Positions 32,266 through 43,470 of a stretch of 64,000 nt of DNA are shown piece by piece. The DNA is from Rhyacichthys aspro. Its lineage: Eukaryota; Chordata; Actinopteri; Gobiiformes; Rhyacichthyidae. The notes under the pieces are model-generated. The model was given only the letters and a program-made list of their open reading frames with translations. It did no database searches and had not been told where the DNA came from. The DNA lies in NCBI GenBank assembly GCA_036850595.1, contig CM072159.1, positions 29,497,612-29,561,611 of the forward strand, given 5' to 3'. Position numbers and translations under genes: made by a program. Every line of letters starts with the position of its first letter. The stretch's first letter is position 1.

Positions 32266-34600
32266 TCTAAATGTGTCGTGCCCAGACAGATCAGATGACA
32301 TTATGCAGTAGGACTCTACAATTTGCAACACTCAAAGAAGCTTGTCACTTAATCAGATCTAACAAGAACCTAAAGTCTAATTAGGTCACCTTTAACAAAA
32401 CATCTTTATGGTTTCAGATGATTGCAGAAGTGTCGGATGGTGATTTAGATCTCACTGACACCAGAGCAGATGGATTATGAAACGTCGCCTTTAACGATGT
32501 GCAATCAAGTAATAAACAGGTGCAATGGTTATGTACCACACATGTGTTTGAAACTTACTGCGCTTCATGAAAGTTTAATTGAATTTGCTTTGTAAATAAG
32601 CACAGAGTTGATGAATGGATCTGAAGTTTAGTTCACCTCAGTTCATGCGGCATAATTTAGTTTATTCATGAATACAGCACATTTATCACCTTAAGAGTCC
32701 AAAAGCAGGCAAAGAAACTGAGCCCACAACACTTATTTTTTAATTGGATCAAAGTTTTTTGTTTTTTTGTTTTTCTTTCCCAGAAATCACAAACACTGTT
32801 TAAACAAGATCACTTTGCTCCATGGAAACAGGTGGATACATTAATGATTGAGTTATACATGAATTGTTAAAGCCATGTACTTCCTCACAAAAGACTGTTG
32901 AAATTGAGATCTACCTGAAAAGCATGGCTAAAGCCGCAAAAAATGCCTATTACCATTATAGACATTATGTAAATGCATATTAGATAAGGTGGAGGACTGT
33001 TCAAAACTATAGGAAACAGAGCAGTGAGTAGAACTGAAGTATAGAGTATTTTAGCTACTTCTAAAGCCTATATTGTTGTGTCCTACACTTGATGATGATA
33101 TAAAAGAACAAGAGACAATAAAGACTCACACCTGAAATGAACCTCAATTTAAATAAAAGGATTAAAAACTAGGATTTCCAGTTACATCTGCAGCTTTTAC
33201 AAGATCTCACATCAACTATATTCTGCACTTTGGGGTCAATTTGTCGCCGTGGAAACAGCAGAGGAGCAGGCTACACTGTGGACGAGTTCATTTAGTTGTC
33301 TTGCAAGCATCAAATAAAAAGAAATGAATTCAGCCCCCGGCACTATGTTTAGTTTTTACATAAGTGATGTCTTGCTTATGTAAGGAGCAGCGTGTGAGTC
33401 AGTGGTGCTGATTACTGAAGCTACACAGAAAAACACCACATACACCACTGTAACAAGGATACCGCCTTTACAATATGCCTTATCTTCTAAATATTAATGA
33501 AAGGTTCACATTATATTAGCATCACATTATATTAGCATCAGTATGTAGCATCAGCTGTACTTTTAGATCTTACTGGATGGGTCAAGTGAGGAAAAGTTAA
33601 TGGTGGGTGTGTCATTTTGGGACCCGTCAGTGATGGTTTGCAGTTTTACACCTCACATTACTTTTTGGTGCATTCAGGGGAGTTAGGTCTGATGGTGATT
33701 TCACAATAAAGAATTCATACAAAATGTATGTAGTCTGTCCCAAAACTCTCGAGCAAGAATGTATGTTTAGAATGAAACATTAATGTGCTTCTCCTCCAGC
33801 AGTTCTCAGTTTGACAGCTTTGGGCAGCAGTAGCTTTCATTCCATTTGGGACATTTCCATTTACCACTCAACACATTTGTGCATGTTTCTGGACAAAGAG
33901 AGGAAGCTGTAGTTCTCAGACAACTGGGTTTGTTTTCAACTCTGCATTATTAAAATGTACGTCGTTTTAAATTACGTGGCACTTCCCTGATTTTCTTTTT
34001 GCCGCCTTCTTCTTCTAGTATAATCTTTGATAATAAAGCTTACAGGTCGACATAATATTACGTGACTGAATGGTTCTTTTTTTCACACACATAAAAAAAT
34101 AAAAAATAAACAAAATTGCATGATTGGCTTTTATCAAAAACACTGAAGAAAGCCCAAATAAACACATTATTATTACAGTATCAATTACACAGTGTCTAGA
34201 GAGTGTTCTTCAGTGCTTTTGTGTTTTATGTTGCCTTCTAGGAAGTATTACAAAACAAATACTGGAGCTCTACAGAGTATTACTTATTGTTTTATAATAC
34301 ATTTTAAATCACATCTATGCTGTTACTAAAACTAGAAGGTAAATATGATGACTAAAGTTATATGTTACATGGTCTGACAACATAGAAAAAGTAGAAAATA
34401 CATTCTTTATAAAATGTTTTGTATCATTCCAGTTTAGACCATCACATTTGCACCTTCATATTAGATCAAAGTTTCTATTTCCATCAATTTAAAACCCTCA
34501 CATCAGAGACACTGAGCGATGCACCATCAATATGTTTTAAATAAGCCGACAAGTGAATGACCGTAATAGCCAAATAAAAAGCCAAGTGTTATGGTGAGTT
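32266..34600. other. rest of decayed copy B and intergenic sequence
   Basis: The portion 32266-33260 should correspond to exons 1-4 of copy A, but I see no matching open frames, so the duplicate appears to be a pseudogene. A 16-bp direct duplication (CACATTATATTAGCAT twice) is at 33508-33539. The remainder is A+T-rich without recognised features. Confidence 0.35.
33243..33256. promoter_or_regulatory. RFX X-box-like motif, copy B
   Basis: GTCGCCGTGGAAAC sits in sequence that aligns with the copy A motif; GAGCAGGCTA follows in copy B and TGAGCAGGCTA in copy A. Half-sites GTCGCC and GTTTCC are kept while the spacer changed. Confidence 0.4.
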
Positions 34601-34770
34601 ATGTTGAAAGATGAGGCTTGTGTGCCTCTTCTATTACGGCCAGGCTCCATGTCATCAATCCTGGCTCCAGCACTAAATCCTGGCCAGGATCTATGAACCC
34701 CTATTGGTATTGGATTTCAGGACAGCTATGAAACCCTCAGTCAAAGCTTTAACACATCATCTTTGTCTTA
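34601..34770. promoter_or_regulatory. candidate conserved non-coding element
   Basis: A short GC-richer, repeat-free patch containing TCCTGGCTCCAGC and the nearby ATCCTGGCCAGGATC palindrome (CCTGGCCAGG), without an open frame of note. Confidence 0.2.
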
Positions 34771-35869
34771 ATCCACTGATCAATAGGTCTGACAGGTTGA
34801 AATAACACAATAAAGTAGATTTAGTGGTCCTGCAACGTGGGGACATTTCATACTTCAGATTAAAGGCTGCTGCAGTGTGATCCTCGAAAGAAGGAAGAGC
34901 TAAAACACTGTCAGCGCTGTCCACACGCCCCGCATCAGTCGAGTCAAAGAGTGTCAGACGCTTTTAAAGGAAAGAAACTCTGGATTAAAATGTCTTGCAC
35001 CAGATAAAATGTCCCATTGTACATTGCTAAACAGAACATTTTAGCAGGACACACTCAATACTCAAACTATAGCCATATTTGAAGGGTCATTATGATACAG
35101 ACCTTATGTATGTGATGCCTTAAGCACATTTATGATGATGGGTTAAAGCTCAAAAAAGCACACAATCTATATGTTAGGAATAAAATATTACTTGTTTTTT
35201 CCTAATGTGAAAAAGTTAGTCTTGTACTGTCTTGTACAGTCAGTTTTACTTTTGTGCTTGTAACAGGTAAAAACGATGTTAAAGGTCGATTAAAAACTCT
35301 TGAAAATAACTTTGAAGCTGCTAACCACTGAAATGGAAGGGCTGCAAAATACAAAAAAAAGTCCAAAAGAAAAAAAAAAGTGATGTGGTTCAGTAAAAGT
35401 GTATTTGTGACCAACAAGTCCAGACAGACAGTGGCTGAATACATTTCTAAAATAGGCCATCCTGAGGGCCATTAAACTGCTCAAGTGTGATGTTCAAAAA
35501 TAAAGGATGGATGTGTCCCATTTTGGCTCAGACGCCCCTCACAAAAGGCCAGCTTGGCATTCACCATCAAAAGCAGCGGTGTGGTCCATCTGTGCAATGT
35601 CTGTGGCAAATACAAACTATATTGGGCTGTAACAACGAGATGTGAGATACATTAAGACTGCTCTATAACACATAAGTCTGTTTTTGGAGATAGGCTTCTC
35701 CAGGGCCCTTTACTCTAAAGCTGCAGCATCTCTCACACTAGAGTTAAGTATTTACTCCACAGCAAGTCAAAGGTCCTGAAAACACTCATTGCATCTTATC
35801 CTAAATAATCCTACAAACAATATTCTCAAGCATGGCACTTGACAAAGCCTTTCCTCAGTGACAGAAAAT
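34771..35869. other. intergenic, no gene seen
   Basis: A+T-rich; overlapping minus-strand frames near 35200-35480 are A/T-composition artefacts rich in Phe and Leu. Confidence 0.4.
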
Positions 35870-36830
35870 CAAAGAGATTATGTGAGGAGGCAGTGAGCTG
35901 CTATTAGTAACAAGCTGTCTGTCTCCTGTGTCGACTTGATCAGTTCAAAATATACATTCTGGGCAACACTGGGTTGACATGTAATCTGCTCGAGATGGAA
36001 ACGCCACTCAAGAAGACAGATCGGGAGCTGAAGCCAGGATGATTATTTTTCTTTAATATATATAAATCAAACTGTGTGACAAGTGGCAGGGCAGATAAAG
36101 GGCCATTTAAATGTATGGTGCAGACATTGCCAGGAGGTTAGAGAACACACTGAGTCTATCAGAAAGCTTCCCCTGGGGGCAGTAAGAAGCCGAACTGCTG
36201 AGCACTCGCCCCGTGAAGCCTATTGTTAGTCTAATGAACAGACAGAATTTGATTAAAACATTTCAAACATCATTTGGTCCTCCATGCAGTGCCAAGGGGC
36301 TCCCCCACCAAGTGCACTTAACACCCCGATGATCTGAGGCGGGAGGCCCTCACTCCCGCTCAAAGGTGAGCCCACAAATCACTGTAATGCATTCAGCGGG
36401 GGTCTGCGGCACTGTTTCCCGCTTTCTTTCTTTCTTCAACGCTTCCAAACGCTCAGCGTTAAAAATTCATTAGACACTGTTTGTATCACCTCCACCAGGA
36501 TGTCACCCCGGTCGGCCGACCGCGTGGGGAAAGGCAGTTTCCGTGGGCCGGAGGGGATTGATGGAGCTCCTGGAGAGTGCCGAGGTGCTCTTACAGGCTT
36601 TGATGTATGCATCAGATCAGTGTGTGGCAGACAGGCTCGCTGTTTGAATGGGACACACAAGTGGCTTAGTGTGTGACCGCAGACTGTGACCTCTGTAAGT
36701 ACAGCAGCTCTGGAGCTGTTACTGCCAAGGAGCCTCTGCTCTGCTTCTTGACTCACTTTGGCAGGCTCTCTTTGCACTATTTTTATATATGTCCCGATGA
36801 TAAAGTTTAAAGACTGATGCAGCAATGGCC
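35870..36830. promoter_or_regulatory. candidate conserved non-coding cluster
   Basis: About 1 kb of GC-richer, repeat-free sequence with homeodomain and GATA-like words (GTTAGTCTAATGAACAG, GGCAGATAAAGGG). The 129-codon minus frame here has no splice context or recognisable domain. Confidence 0.3.
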
Positions 36831-38496
36831 ATAAAAGATCTACAATAGTTCACTTTCTTTAAGAATAAGTCAAAGAAAACTTCCAGTATTGTCAGTGTCA
36901 GTGTTGCAGCAGTAAATTATGCATTTGCAAATACACTGCTTGCACCCATCTTTAAGTATATGTATTTGTGGTTGCTTCACATTGGTCTGTGTGTCTTCTG
37001 TCAATTCACAAACAGCACAACATTAAAAACAAACAAACAAACAAACAAACAAACAGAGTTTATAGACCACATGCACAATTAGCATTTTGAAAATCAAGCA
37101 CCGTTGAAATATTTTGAGCCGGAGTGTCATTTGTATTTCTCTTCTCTTTTTTAATCTTTGGAAGGAAAACTCTCCCAGTTTTTACAAATCACAAACACAC
37201 ACTTTCTTGCCAATCTTTCTAAATATAATATAAATATAATCATCTATTAGTTAAATAAAGGTTATGCTTTGCAGTCACATGGCCACATGGCAGCTTAGAT
37301 TTTTTAGTTTTGATTTTCCAAAGAAAGCCAAAGCTGACTTGGCCAAATCACAGATGTGATGTAATGTAATAAGTTGATGGGAGGTAAAATGGGACTGTGA
37401 CGAGAGCCATTGTAATAGTGAATAGTGTATACAGTCTCACATGTAACCAGCTTAGTTCAGCCTCCTGGATTTTAAATGGTGTTATTAGCTCCAGCCTGAA
37501 GTGTCATTTTAAAATCCTTTTCTTTCTCCACATCCACCTGCTGTTCTCTTCCTTCCCTCCCCATTTCATCTCACTTCTAATGCTACACCCCCGGTAGATA
37601 ATTTATTCAAGGCTCAGCATTTAGCGAGCCTAATCCTCCCTGCCGATGCTTTTATGTGCACGTACTGTACAGTAATTGTATAAAACAGTAAAAACGCAGT
37701 TTCAGGCACTCTGATAATCACCTAGTCTTTGGCAAGAGAACACCAGAGGTAGCAGCGAAATGGAAGGGCAAAGAAAAAGGAGCTGGGAAGCCAAAAAACC
37801 TTGACACGGGAGAATCAGTTGTGTAGTGGAGCGGTGAGCCCGGTCAGCCTGATAGGAGCTTGGCCGGCATGCTCCGTGAGCTCGGCCGAAGTCCTGTCCT
37901 GCAGCTTCGGATGCGGGTCCCGGGCCATAATGAGATCTGACAGGATGTAAATGAGTTTTTAAAAGAGGTGCTGAAAGCTGGTCATTTTTCTCATTTAGTG
38001 GTCCAGTGTGTTGGCCCGGGCCCCAGCTGTCACCATGTATACCCTCAGCATACAGTAGAGGCAACGCCATATAGCACCACAGATCTGTCCTACAGTCTCA
38101 TCGAATTCTCATGTTATTCTCATGTGTTTATTCTCTTTTCTTTGATTCATTTTGATGGGTTATGGTGTCTGTATCCATTAGGAGAGTGAATGGCACACAA
38201 CACCCAGGTCTTTCCTCTTGGAGACCTGAGTTTGTTTGTCAAGACACAAACTGTGTGAGCTGCATGTCACGTCAATTCATTTCAATGTTTTCTAATCCCC
38301 AGGAGAAATGAATTGATTCAGACTTCATCTTCCTCAAACGGATTGATTGTACAGTCTTATCTCAGTCGGGAAGAAAGAGTTCTGATCTCAGACGGCCACT
38401 GGCTTCTCTCTGTTGTTCAAAAGCTGGATGCAGTGGATGGTCCATGTTGTTCAGTACAGCATCCATCCTGTTGTGTGTCTACTGTTTCATTCAGCG
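36831..38496. other. intergenic, no gene seen
   Basis: A+T-rich apart from a GC-richer patch at 37690-38090 that may be regulatory. An (AAAC) microsatellite is listed separately. Confidence 0.35.
37027..37056 (+). repeat. (AAAC)n microsatellite, about 7 units
   Basis: An uninterrupted run of AAAC units. Confidence 0.95.
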
Positions 38497-38920
38497 CACA
38501 TGTGTCAAACTCAAGGCCCGGGGGCCAAATGCGACCTTTGCAATGTTTTATGTGGCCCTCCATTACATTGAGTAGGTGATATTGTTGCCACTAGGTTTTA
38601 TAGGATAAGCTAGTTTTTAAGATAAATAAAACCTGTTCAAATCCATCAAAACCTGTGAAATGCTACTCATACCTGTTAAAATCCAACTCAAACCTGTTAA
38701 AATCCAACTCAAACCTGTTGAAATCCAACTAATACCTGTTAAAATCCAACCAAAACCTGTTCAAATCCAACCAAAACCAGTTCAAATACACATAAAATCT
38801 GTTCAAATCCAACTAAAACCTGTAAAAAAAATCATGTTAAAGATAACTTTTGAAAGACTCAAATGAAGATGAAGCTGAAGATGATCGCGGCCCCTCACTA
38901 TTTTGAGTTTGACCCCACTG
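38497..38920. mobile_element. hAT-like non-autonomous DNA transposon
   Basis: The left end CACATGTGTCAAACTCAAGG, followed by CCCGGGGGCCAAATGCGACC, and the right end TTGAGTTTGACCCCACTG form the inverted pair (C)A..TG(T/G)GTCAAACTCAA. This resembles the hAT-type elements of vertebrates that begin near CAGTGGTGTCAAACTC. The GTGGCCC and GCGGCCCC blocks inside each end agree. An 8-bp target duplication is expected, but the flanks (ATTCAGCG and ATGCACTA) do not match, so the ends or the duplication have decayed. The interior has been invaded by, or expanded into, a 20/21-bp minisatellite. Confidence 0.65.
38631..38828 (+). repeat. 21-bp minisatellite inside hAT-like element
   Basis: Ten ACCTG-initiated units at 38631, 38651, 38671, 38692, 38713, 38734, 38755, 38776, 38797 and 38818: two 20-bp steps, then seven 21-bp steps. 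The consensus is ACCTGTTAAAATCCAACTCAA-like. Because 21 is a multiple of three, one frame reads as an artefactual heptapeptide repeat (LKPVKIQ-type). Confidence 0.9.
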
Positions 38921-39699
38921 ATGCACTATTACCTGATATAAAGAAGAGGGCATCAGGTGCTGGGTCTGTAACAGTTCCACATCAACTCTCTTAGAATATA
39001 GTATGGTCTTAGTCCCACTGCCAACAGCTCCTCATCCTCTCTTCAACTCTAATATCCTGGATAGCATCAGTTGCTCACATATTTTTTCTCATCTCAGCTT
39101 CTTTTTGTCTGAAAGTGTCTGTGGAGCTATGATTTCAGGAGTTTTTGTGCAGCTCTCTGATGATAGAAAAAAGAAAAATCTTATCTTATTGAATCCACTT
39201 TGAGCGTCTTTATAAAAGCCCTCTCAGTTCTGGTAAATGCAAGTAAATGTAATGGTTTTCAAGTGGGAGCTCTCTCTGTAGATGTGGTGCAAATGACATT
39301 AAAGTGTGATCACAGCTTATTTCCCACATTCAGATTGTCTATGGAGTTTGTGTTTGTCAGCTTCAAACTGCATAGGCTGCGTATACTATTTATTTTCTTG
39401 CTGCTTCTGAGATTCTCTGGAGCAGTGTCTGGAGTAAATTGTCTCATTGGCTAAAGTGGGCTTCTATCAACTGCATGTGTCCGGTGTGAATTATGAGTTA
39501 TATTTGACACTTGAGGCAGTTCTCTACAGACAAGAAAAGGGTTTAGTGTTTTGTGGAAGAAAATTGTTTTGTTCAATTTGTCTATCATCCCTTATGTAGC
39601 CTTTTTATTATATCACCTTCATTTCCTTTGTAACATAATGCTGTCCTAACATAAGCCATGTTATTTTCAGAGTTGTGTGCAGGCTTTTTTTTCCCTTTC
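38921..39699. other. intergenic, no gene seen
   Basis: A+T-rich; frames here lack splice context. Nothing recognised. Confidence 0.4.
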
Positions 39700-40080
39700 C
39701 TTTCGGGTTAAGATGAGGCAACAAGAGATGAGATGATTAAGTTTAGGTGTCTGTGTTTTAAGCCTCCTGTGTGGTGCTAAATGTTATACACGGTCCAGTC
39801 AGCTCCCCCAGATGCTCCGAGGGCCGCCGCGCTCCACCACTGCAGCATTAATGAGCAGCTATAATGACTAAAGGCACTTAGTTAGAGTTAAATGGAGCTT
39901 GAACACCCAGCTGACAATGAAGCGTCCACCACAGAGAGGTTGATCGGGCCGAGGAAAGAGCCAGAGCGGCGGAGCTTAACCTGAGACTTCACCTGTCAAA
40001 CTCCACACGGCGGAGAGGCAAAGGGTGCAGACTGTACCACGGAGGGATACATGTGCTAATGAAGGCGCTAATAAAGGTGT
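39700..40080. promoter_or_regulatory. candidate conserved non-coding element
   Basis: A GC-rich island with homeodomain-like cores (GCATTAATGAGCAGC, GCTAATGAAGGCGCTAATAAAG) and no repeat or coding signature. Confidence 0.3.
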
Positions 40081-40208
40081 CAGACTTTGTTTCACAAGCT
40101 CTTGTTTGTAAACTAGCAATGAGTGGAGTCATATAGAAGCATAATGCATCACAACTGAACACGGACCTACTGTATTATAACTGGGTGTGTACGTTATGTT
40201 ATTAACGT

Positions 40209-40475
40209 TCGTGAGGCACAGACCCTCAGTCTTTTTAAATCCTCACTAAAAACTCATTTGTTTGCACTGGCTTTTAACACAAATTGAGCTGGCCTCTGAC
40301 TTCCTTATCTATTCTTTTTACCTGTATTTATTTTAATCAATCTTATTGTTGTAATTGTTTTTGCTTGTTTTATGTGTTTTTAATTTGTTCTACCTTTTTT
40401 ACTGAGCCTGTAAAGCACTTTGGGCAGCAATGGTTGTTTTAAATGTGCTATATAAATAAAATTGACATTGACATT
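40209..40475 (+). mobile_element. LINE 3' end (5'-truncated retrotransposon)
   Basis: The start encodes a short remnant SLFKSSLKTHLFALAFN, typical of the extreme C-terminus of fish LINE ORF2 proteins. A T-rich 3'UTR follows, then GTAAAGCACTTTGGGCAGC, GTGCTATATAAATAAA and a short (ATTGAC)n tail. This order is characteristic of L2/CR1-like LINE tails in fish; the exact clade is not determined. It is a dead 5'-truncated copy. Confidence 0.65.
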
Positions 40476-41029
40476 ATGTGAGATCATATAACAAAAAAAT
40501 ATTATCTAGAATATTTAATTTGTTGGTCAAAATGAGTCCATTCTTTTTCACACACAGACAAGAAGCAGCGTCCTCTATGGGAGCAACCTCACTTTGTTTA
40601 TGTGTTTTCCAGAATTTACTTTTTGTTTTTCACTACTTTTACAGTCTAACAAGCTAGCACCTTCTACTTTTCTGTGGGACACATTTGCACTGGATGCACA
40701 TACTGACATGGAAAATTTAAAAAGCACTGTTACACAAGTTATGACCACTGTTTAATCCAATAAGCTTGGCTAAATATTCAATGCGTCAGTGATTTAAGCT
40801 GTAAAACTGGGATATTTTTGTTGACATTTTTATCTAATGTTAACCGAATGCTACTAGACAGAAACTATACATGACTGTGGTTTAGTTATCTGTTTAAATG
40901 GTGTCCCAGGGATGTAATGTTTTGTTTCTAGTTGCCCTAACCTTGTCAGATTATGGGCCACACTGAGAGAAGCTGCAGCGTTTTATAGTTGGAACATATT
41001 GGCAGGGAAAGGCATCCTTGTGAGGTAAG
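40476..41029. other. intergenic, no gene seen
   Basis: A+T-rich, nothing recognised. Confidence 0.4.
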
Positions 41030-41780
41030 CAGCTGTGCCGTCCATATTGTGTATCGATCCAGTGTGTGCCGCGATGGCTGTACTTAATTAGATTTATATT
41101 GTAAACAAAGACTCGCTGTATGAAATCTGAATTAGCAGGTAAATGTTATCCATCAAAGCAAATAATAATATGTTGTGCGGTGAGATGCAGTATTGGTATT
41201 TGTGAGATTTATGTGGGTTGTAAACGGCCCGAGAATCCTCTCCCCTCAGGCTTTACAGCGGTGCGTCCAGCTGCATGCAGCTGGCGCTCTCTGCCTCGTG
41301 TTTGCGGGCGATTGTCGGTGACAGACACATCGATCGGCAAACAAACATCAACACGCAGGAGGGCAAACACACTGCCGCGCTCTCCTATGTTTAATTAGAA
41401 AACAAAAACGCAGATGCGGGGCTTTGAAGCAAAAATAAACTGGCAAAGCTTACCTAAGGTGTGTGACATGCGGCCCATTGTGACTCGGTATTTCTGTTGT
41501 CGTACTCTTTGAATGCACCTGCTTATAGCCGTCGCTCCAGGAAACCCCTCATTGTCCTCCCATAATCACATTAAAGTATGTAAAGGCATGACTCCGCACA
41601 CTGTCAGAAACAGCTCAAAGATATGGAGCAGATTATTGGAATTCAATCTGATGTAATTAAACATGCCCCCCTCCTCCTGACAGGCAGGGTATTACAGAGA
41701 GAGAGAGAAAAGGTCTCATTTCCGGCTGGTGATATTCCTCTGTGAGCCGGAGCGGGAGGTGCACAAATAATCCGATGGAT
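41030..41780. promoter_or_regulatory. candidate conserved non-coding cluster
   Basis: GC-richer and repeat-poor (a short GA run at 41695-41709). Words include GTACTTAATTAGATTTATATTG, split here by words, and TGTAAACAAAGACTC, a forkhead/SOX-like site. A minus-strand 49-codon frame with acceptor and donor-like ends near 41447-41515 was examined and not accepted as an exon. Confidence 0.3.
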
Positions 41781-42429
41781 TGTGGTGTTAGCTCTCAGAG
41801 TAAAAGTCAAGTGTGGGTGAGCATTAGGGTTAAAACAGGGATTTAACAGGAGGAGATTGGGTTACTCTCTGTGTTTATCTTGGAATCAAAAGACTTTGTT
41901 TCCTGGCAAAAGAGTGATAGGATTTGAATGGATTTTTGCTCCTGGTTGAAAATGTACACATGGTGGTGTAGTAAAGGATGTGTTAAATACATTTAACAAG
42001 TACTTACATATATATACCCAGAGGCGGCTGAAGATGTGGCGTCGGCTATTCACAGTCTTCCAGTTCGTGCTTTCAAAAACAGAAGTAATTTTTTAAATCA
42101 AGTGTGAGGTCCCCCACAATGAAGGGAGAACAAATGAAAGTATCAATGAAAAATATATAAATCCATGTTAAGGATTGCTATTTTTATGCACTGTTTTTCT
42201 GTTCATTCTGTTGGTGATGTGCTTCTTTCTTCTTTCAGTGAATACTAAAACTGTAATAATATTCCTCAAAATAACACTTTGCATTTGTTTGTTAAGGGAC
42301 AAAAAGAATCCATTAGACACCTGAGAACATCCTGAAGGACAAGCACATGCACATTTTTACATGAATGCTTAGGACATTTATGTAAGTGTCATAAATAGAT
42401 GGATTTAGTTTTACTTCTAAAAGTTAATT
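41781..42429. other. intergenic, no gene seen
   Basis: A+T-rich, nothing recognised. Confidence 0.4.
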
Positions 42430-42790
42430 TATCATTTGACCTATTTTTATTGTTTGTTCATAGACAATAGTGTGTCCCTGCTTGGTTTAGTGCCATAATG
42501 AGCTCTTCTCCTCTGCAGCCCATCGTCATCCAGCCATTGTTACCCCTAGTGTCACCAACTGATCTCAACTCAATAGTCCTTGAAACCGTATTGGAGATCC
42601 ACATGACAGCATTCATCATTGTACAAAAGCGCCCAGCAGAAGGCATAATTGTGTGCTTATATGGATTAATGCTATTGAAGTGACACTGTCTTTCATTACA
42701 GCCCGGTTTTGTGTGAAACTCCTCTCAGTCCCTTCTGAGCTCGCAGGGGCCTTTCATGCTTTAATCACTGATTAGAAATGATAGCAACCA
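42430..42790. promoter_or_regulatory. candidate conserved non-coding element
   Basis: Repeat-free sequence open in one frame on each strand for about 60 codons, but without a donor or homologous family. Evenly mixed composition suggests constraint. Confidence 0.25.
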
Positions 42791-43139
42791 CATATTAAAT
42801 AGTCATGATAGTATTATATGTAGAAATTAGAGCTACATTATCACATTATACTTTTATGCTTCAATTAAAAAGACCGTTCTCTCATGTATGCACACTGTTT
42901 CTATATTTAAAGAGGAATTATCACACCTATATTTCTTGCGCTTAGTGTTAAAAGTGTCGACCTGTAACGCACATTGAGCCATGTGGCTGTGGGCGATGCA
43001 ATAAACATGACTTACCTCTCAGATCAGGGTTTTAAGAATCTGGGTGAAGAATGTCTGTCATGATATTTCCTTTATTATAAATATATATCACCCCAGGAAA
43101 CAGAAAATGCACATTGTTCCCCTTTATACATTTTCTCAT
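42791..43139. other. intergenic, no gene seen
   Basis: A+T-rich, nothing recognised. Confidence 0.4.
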
Positions 43140-43470
43140 GAACACGACTGATGTGATTCAGAACAGTGGCTCCAATGCTCTTACCTCAGATTACCTTTGA
43201 ACACGGGTCTATTAATAATGTGGTCTGTATCCCATTCTTACACTGATTACACTGGCCATTATTACATTTATTATCGGCTTCAGTATAAAATAACACCACC
43301 TGGAGGTTCTGCTGAAAGGTACATGTCAGTGAAGGCAGCAGGACTCTAATTAACGCAAAAGCACTTAGACTTAATCGAAGTGACCAAGCTGGATTTGGGT
43401 CACCAGCTAAAGCCAAATTGCACAAAAACATAAAGAAGGGTTGAATATGGGCCACAATGGACCTTTTAAA
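43140..43470. promoter_or_regulatory. candidate conserved non-coding element
   Basis: Balanced-composition block with TCTATTAATAATGTGG, GCCATTATTACATTTATTA and CTCTAATTAACGC, rich in homeodomain-like cores. The 89-codon minus frame has no recognisable domain. Confidence 0.3.

Noticed and set aside
36436..36825. 129-codon minus frame
   Set aside because: No start context, splice sites or family; sits in GC-richer non-coding sequence.
38660..38866. 68-codon frame with a heptapeptide repeat
   Set aside because: Produced by the 21-bp minisatellite within a hAT-like element; no gene context.
40215..40270. Short coding-like stretch ending in KTHLFALAFN
   Set aside because: It is the truncated C-terminus of a LINE protein followed by a LINE tail, not a host gene.
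41447..41600. Minus-strand 49-codon frame between an AG (AAGCAG) and a donor (TTAG|GTAAGC)
   Set aside because: Weak acceptor, closed by stops on either side, no phase-matched neighbour exon; likely chance within a GC-richer block.
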